NCBI GenBank assembly: GCA_030765065.1
Contig: CM060977.1
Span: 133,490,295 to 133,554,294 of the forward strand
Length of the DNA stretch: 64,000 bases
Direction of reading: 5' to 3'
DNA from: Deroplatys truncata
Lineage: Eukaryota; Arthropoda; Insecta; Mantodea; Mantidae
Under the pieces are notes generated by a model. It was not told where the DNA came from, ran no database searches, and saw nothing but the letters and a program-made list of their open reading frames with translations. Position numbers and translations under genes: made by a program. Positions 1 through 10,531 of this stretch are shown in pieces. Every line of letters starts with the position of its first letter. Within the stretch, counting starts at the first letter, position 1.

Positions 1-1446
1 GTGTGTCTGTGTGTGTGTCTGTGTGTGTGTCTGTGTGTGTGTGTGTCTGTGAACAGCATAACTCAAAAACTAACAGTCGGATAAACACCAAACTTGGTAT
101 TTACGTTCAGTATCTTCCAGAGATGCGACACGAAGATTTTCAAGAAAATCCCCCCACCCCAGACTACCCTTTACATGGAAGATTTTTCAAAAATTTTAAT
201 TTTCTCAAAAATGGCTCTAACGATTTTGATGAAAATATCATATGTTTAAGATAATGTCATGAGAAATGAAATGTATATCTCGAAATTTCTGGGAATGTCT
301 CCAAAAGTATTCTTCATTATGAACGACTTTTGCATAACTGGTAAACCATAAGAGATAGACAAAATTGTACTACACAAAAAATGTAGATCGCGTTAAAATA
401 CACAACTTATGTCATATACATTTTTTTTGTTGAGTGAACCGTTTTCGAGATATTGCTTGTTATTTCCTTAAATTATCCAATACTTATACTTTTTCTCAAA
501 TTCGTTATTCATTTTTTTATGTCCTGGACATGCAAAGAGAATGGAATGCGCCACATAGCAACCAGCGATAAAATATTTGACTATCGCTTAAAAGCTACCA
601 TATTCCCCTTGCATCTACAAGAAAATTACAAATAAGATTGACATCTCGATATCTCGATTAATATGAAGCATATGGAGAATAGGCGTTTGTAAAAATAGAT
701 TGTACAAGAGTAGAGAAAGTCATGTGAGTGTAACACATCAGATTTTTTTTTATGTCCTGGACTTGCAAAGAGAATGGAATGCGCCACATAGCAACCAGCG
801 CTTAAATATTTGACTATCGCTTAAAACCTACCATATTCCCCTTGCATCTACAAGAAAGTTAGCAATAAGATTGGCATCTCGATATCTCGATTAACATGAA
901 GCATATGCAGAATAAGCGTTTGTAATAATAGTTTGTACAAGAGTAGAGAAAGTCATGTGAGTGTAACACATCAGATTTTTTTATGTCCTGGACATGCAAA
1001 GAGAATGGAATGCGCCACATAGCAACCAGCGATAAAATATTTGACTATCGCTTAAAAGCTACCATATTCCCCTTGCATCTACAAGAAAATTACAAATAAT
1101 ATTGACATCTCGATATCTCCATTAATATGAAGCATATGGAGAATAGGCGTTTGTAAAAATAGATTGTACAAGAGTAGAGAAAGTCATGTGAGTGTAACAC
1201 ATCAGATTTTTTTTTATGTTCTGGACATGCAAAGAGAATGGAATGCGCCACATAGCAACCAGCGTTAAAATATTTGACTATCGCTTAAAACCTACCATAT
1301 TCCCCTTGCATCTACAAGAAAATTATCAATAAGATTGACATCTCGATATCTCCATTAACATGAAGCATATGGAGAATAAGCGTTTGTAAAAATAGTTTGT
1401 ACAAAAGTAGAGAAAGTCATGTGAGTGTAACACATCAGATTTTTTT
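1..1446 (+). mobile_element. HT1 repeat copy 1 (Helentron/HINE-like), 5' end outside window
   Basis: Non-autonomous repeat with no coding capacity. The window opens inside the GT-rich microsatellite core; the unique body (gtgaacagcataactcaaaa onward) runs to about 512, and the 3' segment is then present four times. The copy ends with the family's 3' signature: sub-terminal motif AGTAGAGAAAGT, hairpin ATGTGAGTGTAACACAT, CAGA and a T-run. Other copies begin with ACTTTCTCTACT, the reverse complement of the 3' motif. Sub-terminal inverted repeats, a microsatellite core, a 3' hairpin and T-rich insertion sites match known HINE/INE-1 architecture. A MITE with short TIRs is the alternative. The small open frames inside are not genes. 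Confidence 0.8.
513..1446 (+). repeat. Four-unit tandem array of the HT1 3' segment
   Basis: A segment of about 232 bp, from the T-run before 'atgtcctggacatgcaaag' to the T-run after 'cacatcaga', is repeated head to tail at about 513-742, 743-975, 976-1206 and 1207-1446. Each junction is a run of 7 to 9 T. Units differ by a few substitutions, so the array is not a recent identical amplification. Units 1 and 3 share 'gataaaatattt' and 'aaaagctacc' while units 2 and 4 share other variants, which suggests amplification as a two-unit block. Confidence 0.9.
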
Positions 1447-1684
1447 AACTACAACAGTTACATTTTATATCCATTGTACTAACGTGCACTAAGCTTATCG
1501 CAGTTTGATTTAGGTTTACCAGTTATACGAAATTAATTCAGAATGAACAGGATTACACAAGTTATTCGCAGAAAACACAAAATATACATTTTATGTATTA
1601 TGAACATCTCTTAAAAATACAGCATTTTAATAAAATCGCTGGAGTCATTTTAGAAAATCAAAGCTAACCTGAAATTTTACGCGT

Positions 1685-1785
1685 AAACAGTGGTTTGGGG
1701 TGGGGAATTTTCTTGAATATCTTCGTGTCGCATCATTGGAGGATACCGAATTAGAGTACCAAGTTTGGTATTTGCAGGGAACACC
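1685..1785 (-). repeat. HT1 fragment, minus strand
   Basis: The stretch 'ggggtggggaattttcttga...cttcgtgtcgcat...taccaagtttggtatttg' is the reverse complement of the part of HT1 just downstream of its microsatellite core. Both ends are missing and it is more diverged than the neighbouring copies. Confidence 0.6.
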
Positions 1786-1828
1786 TACCCCGTAATTAAT
1801 ATGCATAAGCTAACATAAAGATTATTAT

Positions 1829-2095
1829 AGATATGTAGTAGTAGGACTAGGTGTGGAGGGTGTCTCAGCACCTCGACCTACAAGATCTTTTGTGGCTAAG
1901 CCCCTGACGGGATGCCCCAGGAGAGAGGGGTGATGTAAGAGGGCGGCCGAACCAGGAGGCCTGACAGGGTCCCTAACTTTTACAGATTGAAACTCCCCGG
2001 ATGGCAGATGGCGCAAACGGCTACCCTCCCCCTTGCACGCTAGCACCTTCCACTGCGGCGCCCGGGACTCCAAAGCATCTGGGTCTTGGATCCTG
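1829..2095 (-). mobile_element. SINE-A, 5'-truncated copy
   Basis: Reverse complement of the 3' two thirds of the SINE-A family (full copies at 5836 and 47137): the block with 'gagtttcaatctgtaaaagttaggg', the 'aggggcttagccacaaaagatc' block and the tail 'agtcctactac'. The tRNA-like head is absent, as is usual for 5' truncation during target-primed reverse transcription. Confidence 0.7.
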
Positions 2096-2326
2096 AAAAA
2101 TAAACATGAGGAATCTAGCGAAGAATGGAAAATGCTGATAACGCGTGAAATAAACAAAATCTCTGCACGCACATTGTGTGGATCCATTACCGGACTCAGC
2201 AATTGATCTGCCACTACCGAAGAATAGCTCCCACGCTTTGACCTCCATTAGAGTTACTACGATTGAAGCATTTCTCACGTTTGCAGTCAACATAAGAAAG
2301 CTGGCCACAGACATTTATACAATTTT

Positions 2327-2327
2327 A

Positions 2328-2378
<51 letters not shown>

Positions 2379-2380
2379 TG
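2327..2380 (+). repeat. (AAT)n microsatellite
   Basis: About 18 uninterrupted AAT/ATA units directly follow 'acaattttaa'. It lies between the truncated SINE-A and the next HT1 copy. A string of asparagine codons read through it has no coding meaning. Confidence 0.97.
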
Positions 2381-2404
2381 TTGTATTTAAAACTCTCTAT
2401 TTTT

Positions 2405-3321
2405 ACTTTCTCTACTACGTATAGTAAGTAGGGGAAGTATTGTATTCCACCCAAAATTTCGATACCGAGATTTCACCGGAAATACATGTTTTGAGACCCC
2501 CTGAACCCCAAAAAAGCATTTTTGGAAACATGTCCGTGTGTGTGTTTGTGTGTCTGTCTGTCTGTGTGTCTGTGAACAGCATAACTCAGAAACGAACAGT
2601 CGGATAAACACCAAACTTGTTATTTGGGTTCAGTATCTTTCAAGGATGCGACACGAAGGTTTTCAAGAAAATCCCCCCACCCCAGAGTACCCTTTACATG
2701 GAAGATTTTTCGATAATTTTAATTTTCTCAAAAATGGCTCTAACGATTTTGATTAAAATATCATATGTTTAAGATATTTTTATGACAAATAAAATGTATA
2801 TCTTGAATTTTCTGGGAATGTCTCCAAAAGTATTCTTTATTGTGAACAACTTTTGCGTAACTGGTAAACCATAAGAGATAGACAAACGTTTACTACACAA
2901 AAAATGTAGATCATGTTAAAATACACAATTTATGTCATATACATTTTTTTTGTTGAGTGAACCATTTTCGAGATATTGCTTGTTATTCCCTTAAAGTTTT
3001 CAATACTTATTTTCTCAAATGGGAATTCGTTATGCATTTTTTTGTTCTTGGATATGCAAAGAGTTATAATCTGTGGCAAAGGGAATGGTGCTGCGCCTAG
3101 CAACCAGCTATTAAGAGATATGTATGTGCTTAAAGGCTACTGTTTTTCTATATTGCCCTTGTAAATATATATTCCCCTTACATCTACAAGAAAATTAGCA
3201 ATAAGATAGAGTCTGCAAATGTTTATCTCGATTAACATGAACTAGATGGAGAATAAGCGTTTGTAAAAATAGTTTGTACAAGAGTAGAGAAAGTCATGTG
3301 AGTGTAACACATCAGATTTTT
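2405..3321 (+). mobile_element. HT1 repeat copy 2, full length
   Basis: Complete copy. It starts with ACTTTCTCTACT after 'tattttt', has the 5' hairpin TACTA-CGTA-TAGTA, a short (TG/TC)n core near 2534-2572, and ends with AGTAGAGAAAGT, the ATGTG...CACAT hairpin and 'cagattttt'. Compared with truncated copies it contains an extra 3' segment variant (a second 'attccccttacatc' block). Useful as the reference copy for the family. Confidence 0.85.
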
Positions 3322-3554
3322 AATTCGTGTGTTTATTAGTGAAGTTTGAAGCCTCACATACTTTGGTGGGTTCCGGAAAAACATTTCTAATACTAGATAG
3401 ATAGATAAATAAGGTATCATTATTGGTTTAAAATTATTGAAGTTATTAGTCAAGTATTTAGTGCATGAGTCATTGACCGTACATGCATATTTAAGATATA
3501 ATATGGTGACAAAATAAACAACAGGGAAACAAAACACAGCAAAAAGGATCAAGA

Positions 3555-4420
3555 AAAAGGGAAACAGAGATAAATTACCTTTGTCTAACTGAACAATTTT
3601 GACCTAGCTTCGCGCACTTAAGCGAAACAATTGCCCATGTTTTGCCAGTTCCTCTGGTCAGCCAGTAGATCCCAACATGCCAATCTCTTTCTTGAGGGAC
3701 TTAAGAATTTTTCTTTCAGTTTAATCGTTCGCTGGTTCTTCCACTGTGTACATTGCGCCAAAGATGTACCCAGTCCTCATCCAAATCACAGAATGGGCAG
3801 ATTCTCTTGCCAGAATCGTCAGGCATTTTCTCTGCCCTCCGCTCCCAGTCTAAGCCATGCCATTCCTGACCTTTCCTTTCCTCCTAAGTTAAGTATATAT
3901 GCCTCTTACCCCAGTTCAATTTTATTTCATTTGCTAGACTTAGAGAAGGTTTAATTTTACAATCCGATTCTATTTCCTGTTGGTTGATGTCTTCCTGATG
4001 TCTTCTTTTAAGACCTTTCCATATGTTTTTGTCATTTGTTTCACCTCTTAGCCATACTGACCCCATTCCTATTCTCCTCAAACCCCTTTCCAAATCAGCT
4101 GCCCAAAACTCAGGAGACAGGTTTTCTCGCTGGTATTTATAACATTTGGATCGTAGCGTGGAGTTATCCCCCTGCATCAGCCTCAGCCAGTATTTCACTG
4201 CTCTTATTTTGCAGTGTATTGTGTCTTCACAACATCCCACCTCCCTCAATACTCCCGAATTTGATGTGCAACTCCAAGAACTCTTTTCCAAAATGCTACC
4301 TGTGTTTCATTTACATGCTCTGCTCTTTCCCATCCCCAGATTTCACTTCCGTATAACAAAAGCGGCCTTATCATAGAGTTATACATCTTTTCTAATGTAT
4401 CTTCAGGTACATAGGTATCC
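3555..4420 (-). pseudogene. Non-LTR retrotransposon ORF2 C-terminal relic
   Basis: Read on the minus strand, the 5' part (about 4420-4290) gives MYNSMIRPLLLYGSEIWGWE, the 'LLYGSE.WG' block seen downstream of the reverse transcriptase palm in many non-LTR ORF2 proteins. Next come AVKYWLRLM, CYKYQ and 'EFWAADLERGLRRIGMGSVW', the usual post-RT region, and near 3780 the zinc-knuckle-like RICPFCDLDEDWVH. The pieces lie in at least two frames, so this is dead sequence. The polymerase domain is absent (5' truncation). The role of the intact protein is target-primed reverse transcription. Clade (Jockey-like or L2-like) is not resolved. Confidence 0.75.
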
Positions 4421-4946
4421 ACGAGTTTCTAATACTAAGCACTACACATAATGGTATGATAACTCCTCTTCTGTGTTCGACAGCAATCCACGAATTAATC
4501 CACGCTGTAATGTGTTTGTGGCAGCAATATCCCAGGACTTATTAGCAGGATTGCTGGTGTTAATTTCTTTTTAGCTCAACTGTTCGTTTTTAACGCTAAG
4601 TTATGACTCACAATATTCAAAATATCACTATCCGTAACAAATTAGGATGCTCTGTGATACAGAGAAACTCACCTTTCAAAATTGTGTGTTTACATAGCCC
4701 GAGCAACACACACGTTCCTCATCTTTATTCATAGGTATACATCGCTGTCAGAATGGTGTAAATCTTCAAAATCGCTCTTTTTTGGTCCAACTGATAAGGA
4801 CATTTTCAAAGTAGATGTTGGACTAGGAGGTATTAACTAGATTATAAGTGATTGGCTAGCTTTAGCTCTACTCTTTGTTATCTAGAGGATGTAATGAACT
4901 TCTAGTGAAATTCACACGTAAACTTGTTAGTCGTTTAAAACAAATA
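4421..4946. other. Intergenic, no recognised feature
   Basis: AT-rich sequence with short broken frames. I see no conserved protein motif, terminal repeat or tandem structure. Confidence 0.5.
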
Positions 4947-5640
4947 CACTATGTGATCAAAAGTATCCGGACACCCCACAAACATACCTTTTTATCTTAG
5001 GTGCATTGTGCTGCCACCTACTGCCTAGTACTCATTATCTGCAACCTCAGTAGTCATTATACATCGTGAAACAGCAGAATGGGACGCTTCATGGAACTCA
5101 CGGTCAGGTGATTGGGTGTCACTTGTGTCAAAAGTCTGTACGCGAGATTTCCACACTCCTAAACATCCCTAAGTCCACTGTTTCTGATGTGATAGTGAAG
5201 TGGAAACGTGAAGGGACATGTACAGCACAAACGCGTACAGGCCGACCTCGTCTGTTGACTGACAGAGACCGCCGACATTTGAAGAGGGTCGTAAAGAGTA
5301 ATAGGCAGACATCTATCCAGACCATCATACAGGAATTCCAAACTGCATCAGGATCCACTCCAAGTACTATGACAGGCGTGAGGTGAGAAACCTTGGATTC
5401 CATGGTCGAACTGCTGCTCATAAGCCACACATCACGCAGGAAAATGCCAAACGACGCCTCGCTTGGTGTAAGGAACGTTAACATTACACAATTGAACAGT
5501 GGTAAAACGTTGTATGGAGTGACGAATCACGGTACACAATGTGGCGATCCGATGGCAGGATGTGGGTATGGCGAATGCCCGTCATCTGCCAGCGTGTGTA
5601 GTGCCAACAGTGAAAATCGGAGGTGGTGTGGCTCTCATGA
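4947..5640 (+). mobile_element. Tc1-family element, 5' part only
   Basis: Starts after a TA with the family TIR 'cactatgtgatcaaaagtat-ccggacacc' and carries the 5' half of the transposase from ATG at 5079: the paired helix-turn-helix region (SVREISTLLNIPKSTVSDVI) and the GRPRLLTDRDRRHL linker. A 12-bp deletion removes codons after 'MELT', and a frame break lies near 5380. Similarity to the intact-length copies stops near 5640, before the second catalytic Asp, and no 3' TIR is present. It belongs to the same family as the elements at 9514, 17377 and 55125. Confidence 0.88.
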
Positions 5641-5835
5641 CGTCACGCGTCAACTCAACAACATGCCGTGACCCGATTAACCACACTCCTTGGGATGGTG
5701 AAAACTGCGTGCATTGTTATTTATTCCTGACGACAAATAAACTAATGTGGTGAATGAAATTTTGATTTTTGTGTTTCGTTCCCCTTTAAGATATGTGCAC
5801 AAAATAAACAATACAAAATATGAAAAATCTTATAG

Positions 5836-6385
5836 AGCGGGATGGCTCAGGCGGTAATGTCTGTGGCCCGCATTCGGAGGTCGTGGGTTCGATTCCCATG
5901 AGTTTTTTCGGAGTTTCCGCGAGTCGCTAGGCGAATGCTGGGAAAGTTTATTACAACTCCCGAATTTCCTATTCCTCCATTTCATCTTCATTCTCATTTC
6001 ACTTCACCTTTCATTCACTTAGTCTGTTTCAGGGTTTGAAAGTGTCGGCGGGAGTCTCAATGTTGCATGGCAGGGGTAAGGATGCTCTATGTAACCTTTC
6101 GTCTCTGGAAGGGGGCGGTCTCCGAGTCTCGGCCCCCTCCCTAGTGGGATGTGTAAGCCTGCAGGGGGAAGGAAGCCAGTTGCACCATCCGGAGAGTTTC
6201 AATGTATAAAAGGTAGGGACTTTGTCCTTTGCTCTGTCGTGTCTCCTGATCCGGCCGCCCTCTGTGTCCTCTCCTCTCACCCCAGCCCTCCTCTCCCGGG
6301 GCACACCATCAGGGGCTTAGGCACAAAAGATCTGTAAGTCGAGCTGCTAAGTCCCGCTCCGCAAGTAGTCCTACTAGGTTTAGAA
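5836..6385 (+). mobile_element. SINE-A, full-length copy with tRNA-like head
   Basis: The head 'gagcgggatggctcaggcgg...' contains a pol III A-box-like TGGCTCAGGCGG and, 45 bases on, a B-box-like GGTTCGATTCC, as in tRNA-derived SINEs. A body of about 480 bp follows, with GC-rich blocks also found at 47137-47700 and 1829-2095. There is no acceptor-stem complementarity or 3' end suited to a working tRNA, so it is a SINE and not a tRNA gene. No clear target-site duplication was found. Confidence 0.8.
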
Positions 6386-7763
6386 AACACTCTATCATAC
6401 AACGCAACGGTAAAACCCCACACATCAAGGTAGGCTGTACGCTTATGAATATAAGGAGGCTACATTATATCGGCTATGTTCCGTTTTTTAAACGTCGAAA
6501 AAACAAGTAAACGTGTTATTTAAAGAATGTTAGCAAATGCTAACGCACATCCACGGACATAATTTATACAGAAAATTGCTGTGCCAGTGAAGTTGATAGA
6601 AAGGAAAGACAAAGAAGGATAATGAAAGAAAGGAAAACATTTCAGAAGACAATAGATGGATGGAGACCAGAAAAAGAAATTACTTGGCGTGTGGAATGGA
6701 TTCACTATAGTCTCGACGGATATGTGTGGTTGTCGGATCGACACTGAGCTAAGCCGCTTTGGTCAGACCGTCATATAATTCAATATGCAGGCCACAAAGG
6801 GTTTATCCAAGCAAGGCCGTCTGCATAAAGCTCTTGTTTGTTTGCCAAATTGCCGCTGTATATTTAAGTTACTGGTTCCTACCATATAAAAGAGCCCTTA
6901 ACTGCTAATTTGGGAGCATCAGAATATCCATGCCTCAAAATGAGAAAACTGTAGGCATTAAGTTGCCTTGTACAGCGATTCACGATAATCATCCATGCAT
7001 ACAATTCATACAACAATACACAAACTTGCGTTGTGTGTAAAAGGCAGTGGAAGGTGTACTATGAGTGACAGAACACGATGCAGTAGAGAAATAGAGGTTA
7101 GGTGTTATTGACGGAAAAATGGTGTTACTTCGATATTGGATTATGGTGAAAATAGAAGCTTTTAACTTACGAAATCGGTTTTTTTGCCATCCACAGTAAT
7201 TCTTGATTAATGAGGAACGTTTTGGTGTAGTAGATGTTGCTCCGGCAGTAATATATTGCCCACCCACCAACCCTTTTATGCGGCCGTTCTTATATTGTCA
7301 TTTTTGGCGACTTTTGGAAGGAATTGCTGCCAACGTAAATCATTCGAGTTTTAGACGCGCAGATCCCTCGGCTACGCCTTGTCGTCGACTCCGGCCGCAA
7401 CTGCTACACTCCTCTCCTAAAAAAATCCCTCGGGTGCGCTTTGAGGCTGAGGGTCCTCAATCGTATTTTCAGCTATGTTGGGATTTCAAACGTTGGCAGC
7501 GGAAAGACAACCCAACCAACATTCCCATGATGCCACGGGTGAGATGCATGCGATGCGACTTCTGAGTGTCAGTAATATGGAACAAAAGTGACAAAATATG
7601 CCGTATATTTATGAAAATAAGTAAAGCACCATGTTACTTGTTCTTTATTACATGTAATAATGTGTTGAAGTCAATTAAAGGCATGTAGTGTAAGCATGTA
7701 TTACGTGTATATGGTGATACCGGCCGTTATCCAATATCGAGGTTTATTGAAAAAAATAATAAT
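6386..7763. other. Intergenic, no recognised feature
   Basis: Mixed-composition sequence. The + frame at 7203-7565 is open for 120 codons but shows no motif I recognise, no good start context and no splice pattern, so I do not call it a gene. The stretch 7330-7480 is locally richer in CpG. Confidence 0.45.
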
Positions 7764-8772
7764 CACTGGTTTGCATTTTCAAAGTTTTTGTCAGATGATT
7801 TCTTAAAAGTAGGTGTTCTTGAATTAAGTTTTTGTGCTGATTCCAGAAATAATTTCCGTTTTTTCTATCACGTCAGGTTTTTACACAAAATAAGAAGTAA
7901 TGCTTTGACAACTTTACTAATGAGCGTAGAAAAGTATTCAAATACCATTTCACACAAGATAAGCTTTTATTCAAGAAACATTTTAAGAATACTCTCAAGA
8001 ACTCCACTAATTTATTTCATGACTACATTTTAACAAAACTAGAAGACAAAGTGTTTCATTTAATTTTTTCAAACTTTCTCTTCTTTGACCTCCTTGCAGA
8101 TCCTTGAAGGTGACTGTCCCTCCTCAACATCCAACAGTAGTCGGCCATCATGGTTTCATTCCATCTCCCCTGGTACCTCCTCTCCATTCCCTTAATATCT
8201 TGGTGAAAACGTTCACCCTGCTCTTCACTATAATGTCCCAGATTTTCTGGAAAGTAGTCGATATGTGAATGCAGAAAATGCACCTTTACACTCATGTTAC
8301 AACCCATCTTCTTGAAATTTTCCAACATTGTTTCGACAATGGCCTTGTAATTAGGATCTTTGTTATTGCCTAAGAAGTTTTCAGTAACTGATCGGAAGGG
8401 GTCCATGCTTCTATTTCTCTCTCATTCATTGTCTTCTCAAAATCTTCATCCTTCATCAATTTCTTTGTTTGAGGACCAACAAAAATTCCAGCCTTTAATT
8501 TGTCTTGTGCAATGAAGGGAAATTTCTTGGAAAGGTACTTGAAGCAGGGTCCATCCTGTGGTAGACCCCTTACAAATTGCTTCATCAAGCCCAATTTTAT
8601 GTGTAGTGGCGGAAGCAATATCTTTATATTTCTACATTTTTGAAGTGAAATTGTGAAAAAACTGTACGTGATAGAAAAAAACAAACACACTAAAAGAAGT
8701 TCTAAAATCAGCATTAACAAGTAGTCAGAATCACTTATTAGTTTTCAGTCATCAAAATCATGCAGACTAGTG
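7764..8772 (-). mobile_element. Orphan TIR element, copy A
   Basis: Bounded by imperfect inverted ends: CACTGGTTTGCAT at 7764 and, read on the minus strand, CACTAGTCTGCAT from 8772. A second copy with the same ends is at 58640-59617. The interior carries a protein relic on the minus strand (next entry) and an AT-rich stretch on both sides. No conventional transposase domain is visible. The target-site duplication is not clear ('taat' left, 'ttat' right). Two dispersed copies with the same limits support a DNA transposon, probably an internally deleted, non-autonomous form. Confidence 0.65.
8056..8720 (-). pseudogene. Relic of a widely repeated arthropod protein, C-terminal part
   Basis: About 220 residues in two overlapping frames. 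The upstream frame (8720 to about 8380) includes PPLHIKLGLMKQFV, a GPCFKYL block and KAGIFVGPQTKKLM. The downstream frame (8406-8056) includes ENFLGNNKDPNYKAIVETML, KVHFLHSHIDYFPENLG, SEEQGERFHQDIKGMERRYQ and the end block MMADYCWMLRRDS. I recognise these blocks from many uncharacterised, multicopy arthropod proteins; the family's function is not known to me. The frame break near 8395 is shared with the copy at 59263, so it predates their dispersal. The ordered H/D/E residues (HSH, E..GERFH) are compatible with an RNase H-fold transposase core, but that is inference. Confidence 0.7.
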
Positions 8773-8800
8773 TTATCACTGATTACCTATGCATGTTTAG

Positions 8801-9020
8801 CGACTACACCACACTATGATATCTATGCTCTAACTAAATTTGTTCGTTTGAAAATCTCAGAGTGCCTTTTCTATCTTACATTCAAGTTTTTAAAGTTTAC
8901 CCATACACCCTGTTTGGCTAACTTTAATAATTCAAATCTACTTCCTTGCTATTCCATTAGCTATTTAAAATATCACATGACATCCCTACAATTACTCACG
9001 CGTGTTCGTTTCCTCTTTGG
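8801..9020 (+). repeat. Left arm of an inverted repeat (partner 11363-11590)
   Basis: From 'gactacaccacactatgat' to 'cgcgtgttcgtttcc' this matches, in reverse complement, 11363-11590, with small indels and an estimated 80-85 percent identity by eye. The arms enclose an HT1 copy and the rearranged Tc1. They may be long terminal inverted repeats of an unrecognised element, or a segmental inverted duplication. Confidence 0.75.
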
Positions 9021-9053
9021 GGTCTACCGTTGTGGGGCGAATTAATATAAAAA

Positions 9054-9513
9054 TCGGATGTTGCACTCACATGACTTTCTCTACTCTTGTACAAACTATT
9101 TTTACAAACGCTTATTCTCCATCTACTTCATATTAATCCAGATAAACATTTGCAGAACTATCTCATTGCTAATTTTCTTGTAGGTGCAAGGGGAAATGGT
9201 AGGCTTTAAGCGATAGTCAAATCTTTTAAGAGCTGGTTGCTATGTGGAGCATTCCATTCTCTTTGTATGTCCAGGACATAAAAAATAACGAATTTGGGAA
9301 ATTCAAACAAATAAAAGGGAATATTTCGGAAATGGTTCCTTTCACGAAAAAATGTATAAGAACTAAATTGTGTGCTTTAACGAGATCTACATTTTGTTTA
9401 CGTATTAAAACCTTGCTTATCCCTTACGGTTTACCAATTGTGCAAAAGGCATTCAGAATGTAGAAGACTTTTGGGGATTTCCCAGAACATTCAAGATATA
9501 CATATCTTAAATA
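9054..9513 (-). mobile_element. HT1 repeat copy, 3' part, interrupted by Tc1
   Basis: Minus-strand HT1 from its 3' end ('cggatgttgcactcacatgactttctctactcttg') to the 'caagatatacatatcttaaa' block, where a Tc1 element interrupts it at a TA. About 30 bases of HT1 resume at 11200-11235 ('tatgatttaagacaaaagtgg') before similarity is lost. The interruption dates the Tc1 insertion after the HT1 insertion. Confidence 0.75.
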
Positions 9514-9596
9514 CACTACGTGATTAATCGTATCCGGACACCTGACTGAAAATGACGCACAAGTTCGTGGCGCCCTCCATCGGTAATGCTGGAAAT

Positions 9597-10531
9597 CAAT
9601 ATGGTGTTGGCCCACCCTTAGTCCTGACGACAGCCTTCACTCTCGCAGGCATACTTTCAATCAGGTGTTGGAAGGTTTCTTGGGGAATGACAGCCCATTC
9701 TTCACGGAGTGCGGAACTGTGGAGGGGTATCGAGGTAGGTCGGTGAGGCCTGGCACGAAGTCAGCGTTCCAAAATATCCCAAAGGTGTTCTACAGGATTT
9801 ACGTCAACACTCTGTGCAGGCCAGTCCATTACAGGGATGTTATTGTCGTGTAACCACTCCGCCACAACCCGTGCAGTATGAACAGGTGCTTGATCGTGTT
9901 GAAAGATGCAATCGCCATCCGCGAATTGCTCTTCAACAGTGGAAAGCAAGAAAGGGCTTAAAATATCAATGTAGGTCTGCGTTGTGATCGTGTCACGCAA
10001 AACAACAAGGGGTGCAAGCCCCCTCCAGGAAAACCACGACCACACCGTAACACCACCACCTTCGAATTTCACTGTTGGTACTACACACGCTGGTAGATGA
10101 CATTCACCGGGCATTCGCCATACCCACACGCCGCCAACGGATCGCCACATTGTCAACCGTGATTCGTCACTCCACACAAACGTTTTGCCACTGTTCAATC
10201 GTGTAATGTTGACGCTCTTTACACCAAGGGAGGCGTCGTTTGGCATTTTCCTGCGTGATGTGTGGCTTATGAGCAGCCGCTCGACCATTGAATCCAAGGT
10301 TTCTCACCTCACACCTAACTGTCATAGTGATGCAGTTTGGAATACCTGTGTGATGGTCTGGATAGATGTCTGCCTATTACTCTTTACGACCCTCTTCAAA
10401 TGCCGGCGGTCTCTGTCAGTCAACAGACGAGGTCGGTCTGTACGCGTTTGTGCTGTACATGTCGCTTCACGTTTCCACTTCACTATCACATCAGAAACAA
10501 TGGACCTAGGGAGGTTTAGGAGTGTGGGCAA
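9597..10531 (-). pseudogene. Tc1 transposase, left arm (minus strand)
   Basis: Reads from the helix-turn-helix end (NLPRSIVSDVIVKWKREA) through the linker to the C-terminus. The DD34E catalytic signature of Tc1 transposases is visible as SDESRLTMWRS, then the HDQAPVHTARVVAEWL block, then NPVEHLWDILERR. It lacks the N-terminal codons and has frame breaks near 10310 and near 9760, where the frame ends after 'ILER'. Intact Tc1 transposases are about 340 residues and cut and paste DNA at TA sites. Not functional as it stands. Confidence 0.85.

Noticed and set aside
513-1446. Regularly spaced repeats resembling a CRISPR array
   Set aside because: The repeat unit is 232 bp with no unique spacers, and the genome is eukaryotic; it is tandem HT1 3' ends.
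5836-5910. tRNA gene
   Set aside because: A and B boxes are present, but I can support no full cloverleaf with acceptor stem, and the segment is the head of a dispersed SINE.
7203-7565. 120-codon frame as a host gene
   Set aside because: No recognised motif, no splice structure, and length within chance expectation for a GC-richer patch.
8770-9045. 91-codon frame as a gene
   Set aside because: It overlaps the inverted-repeat arm and an AT-rich region with no protein motif.
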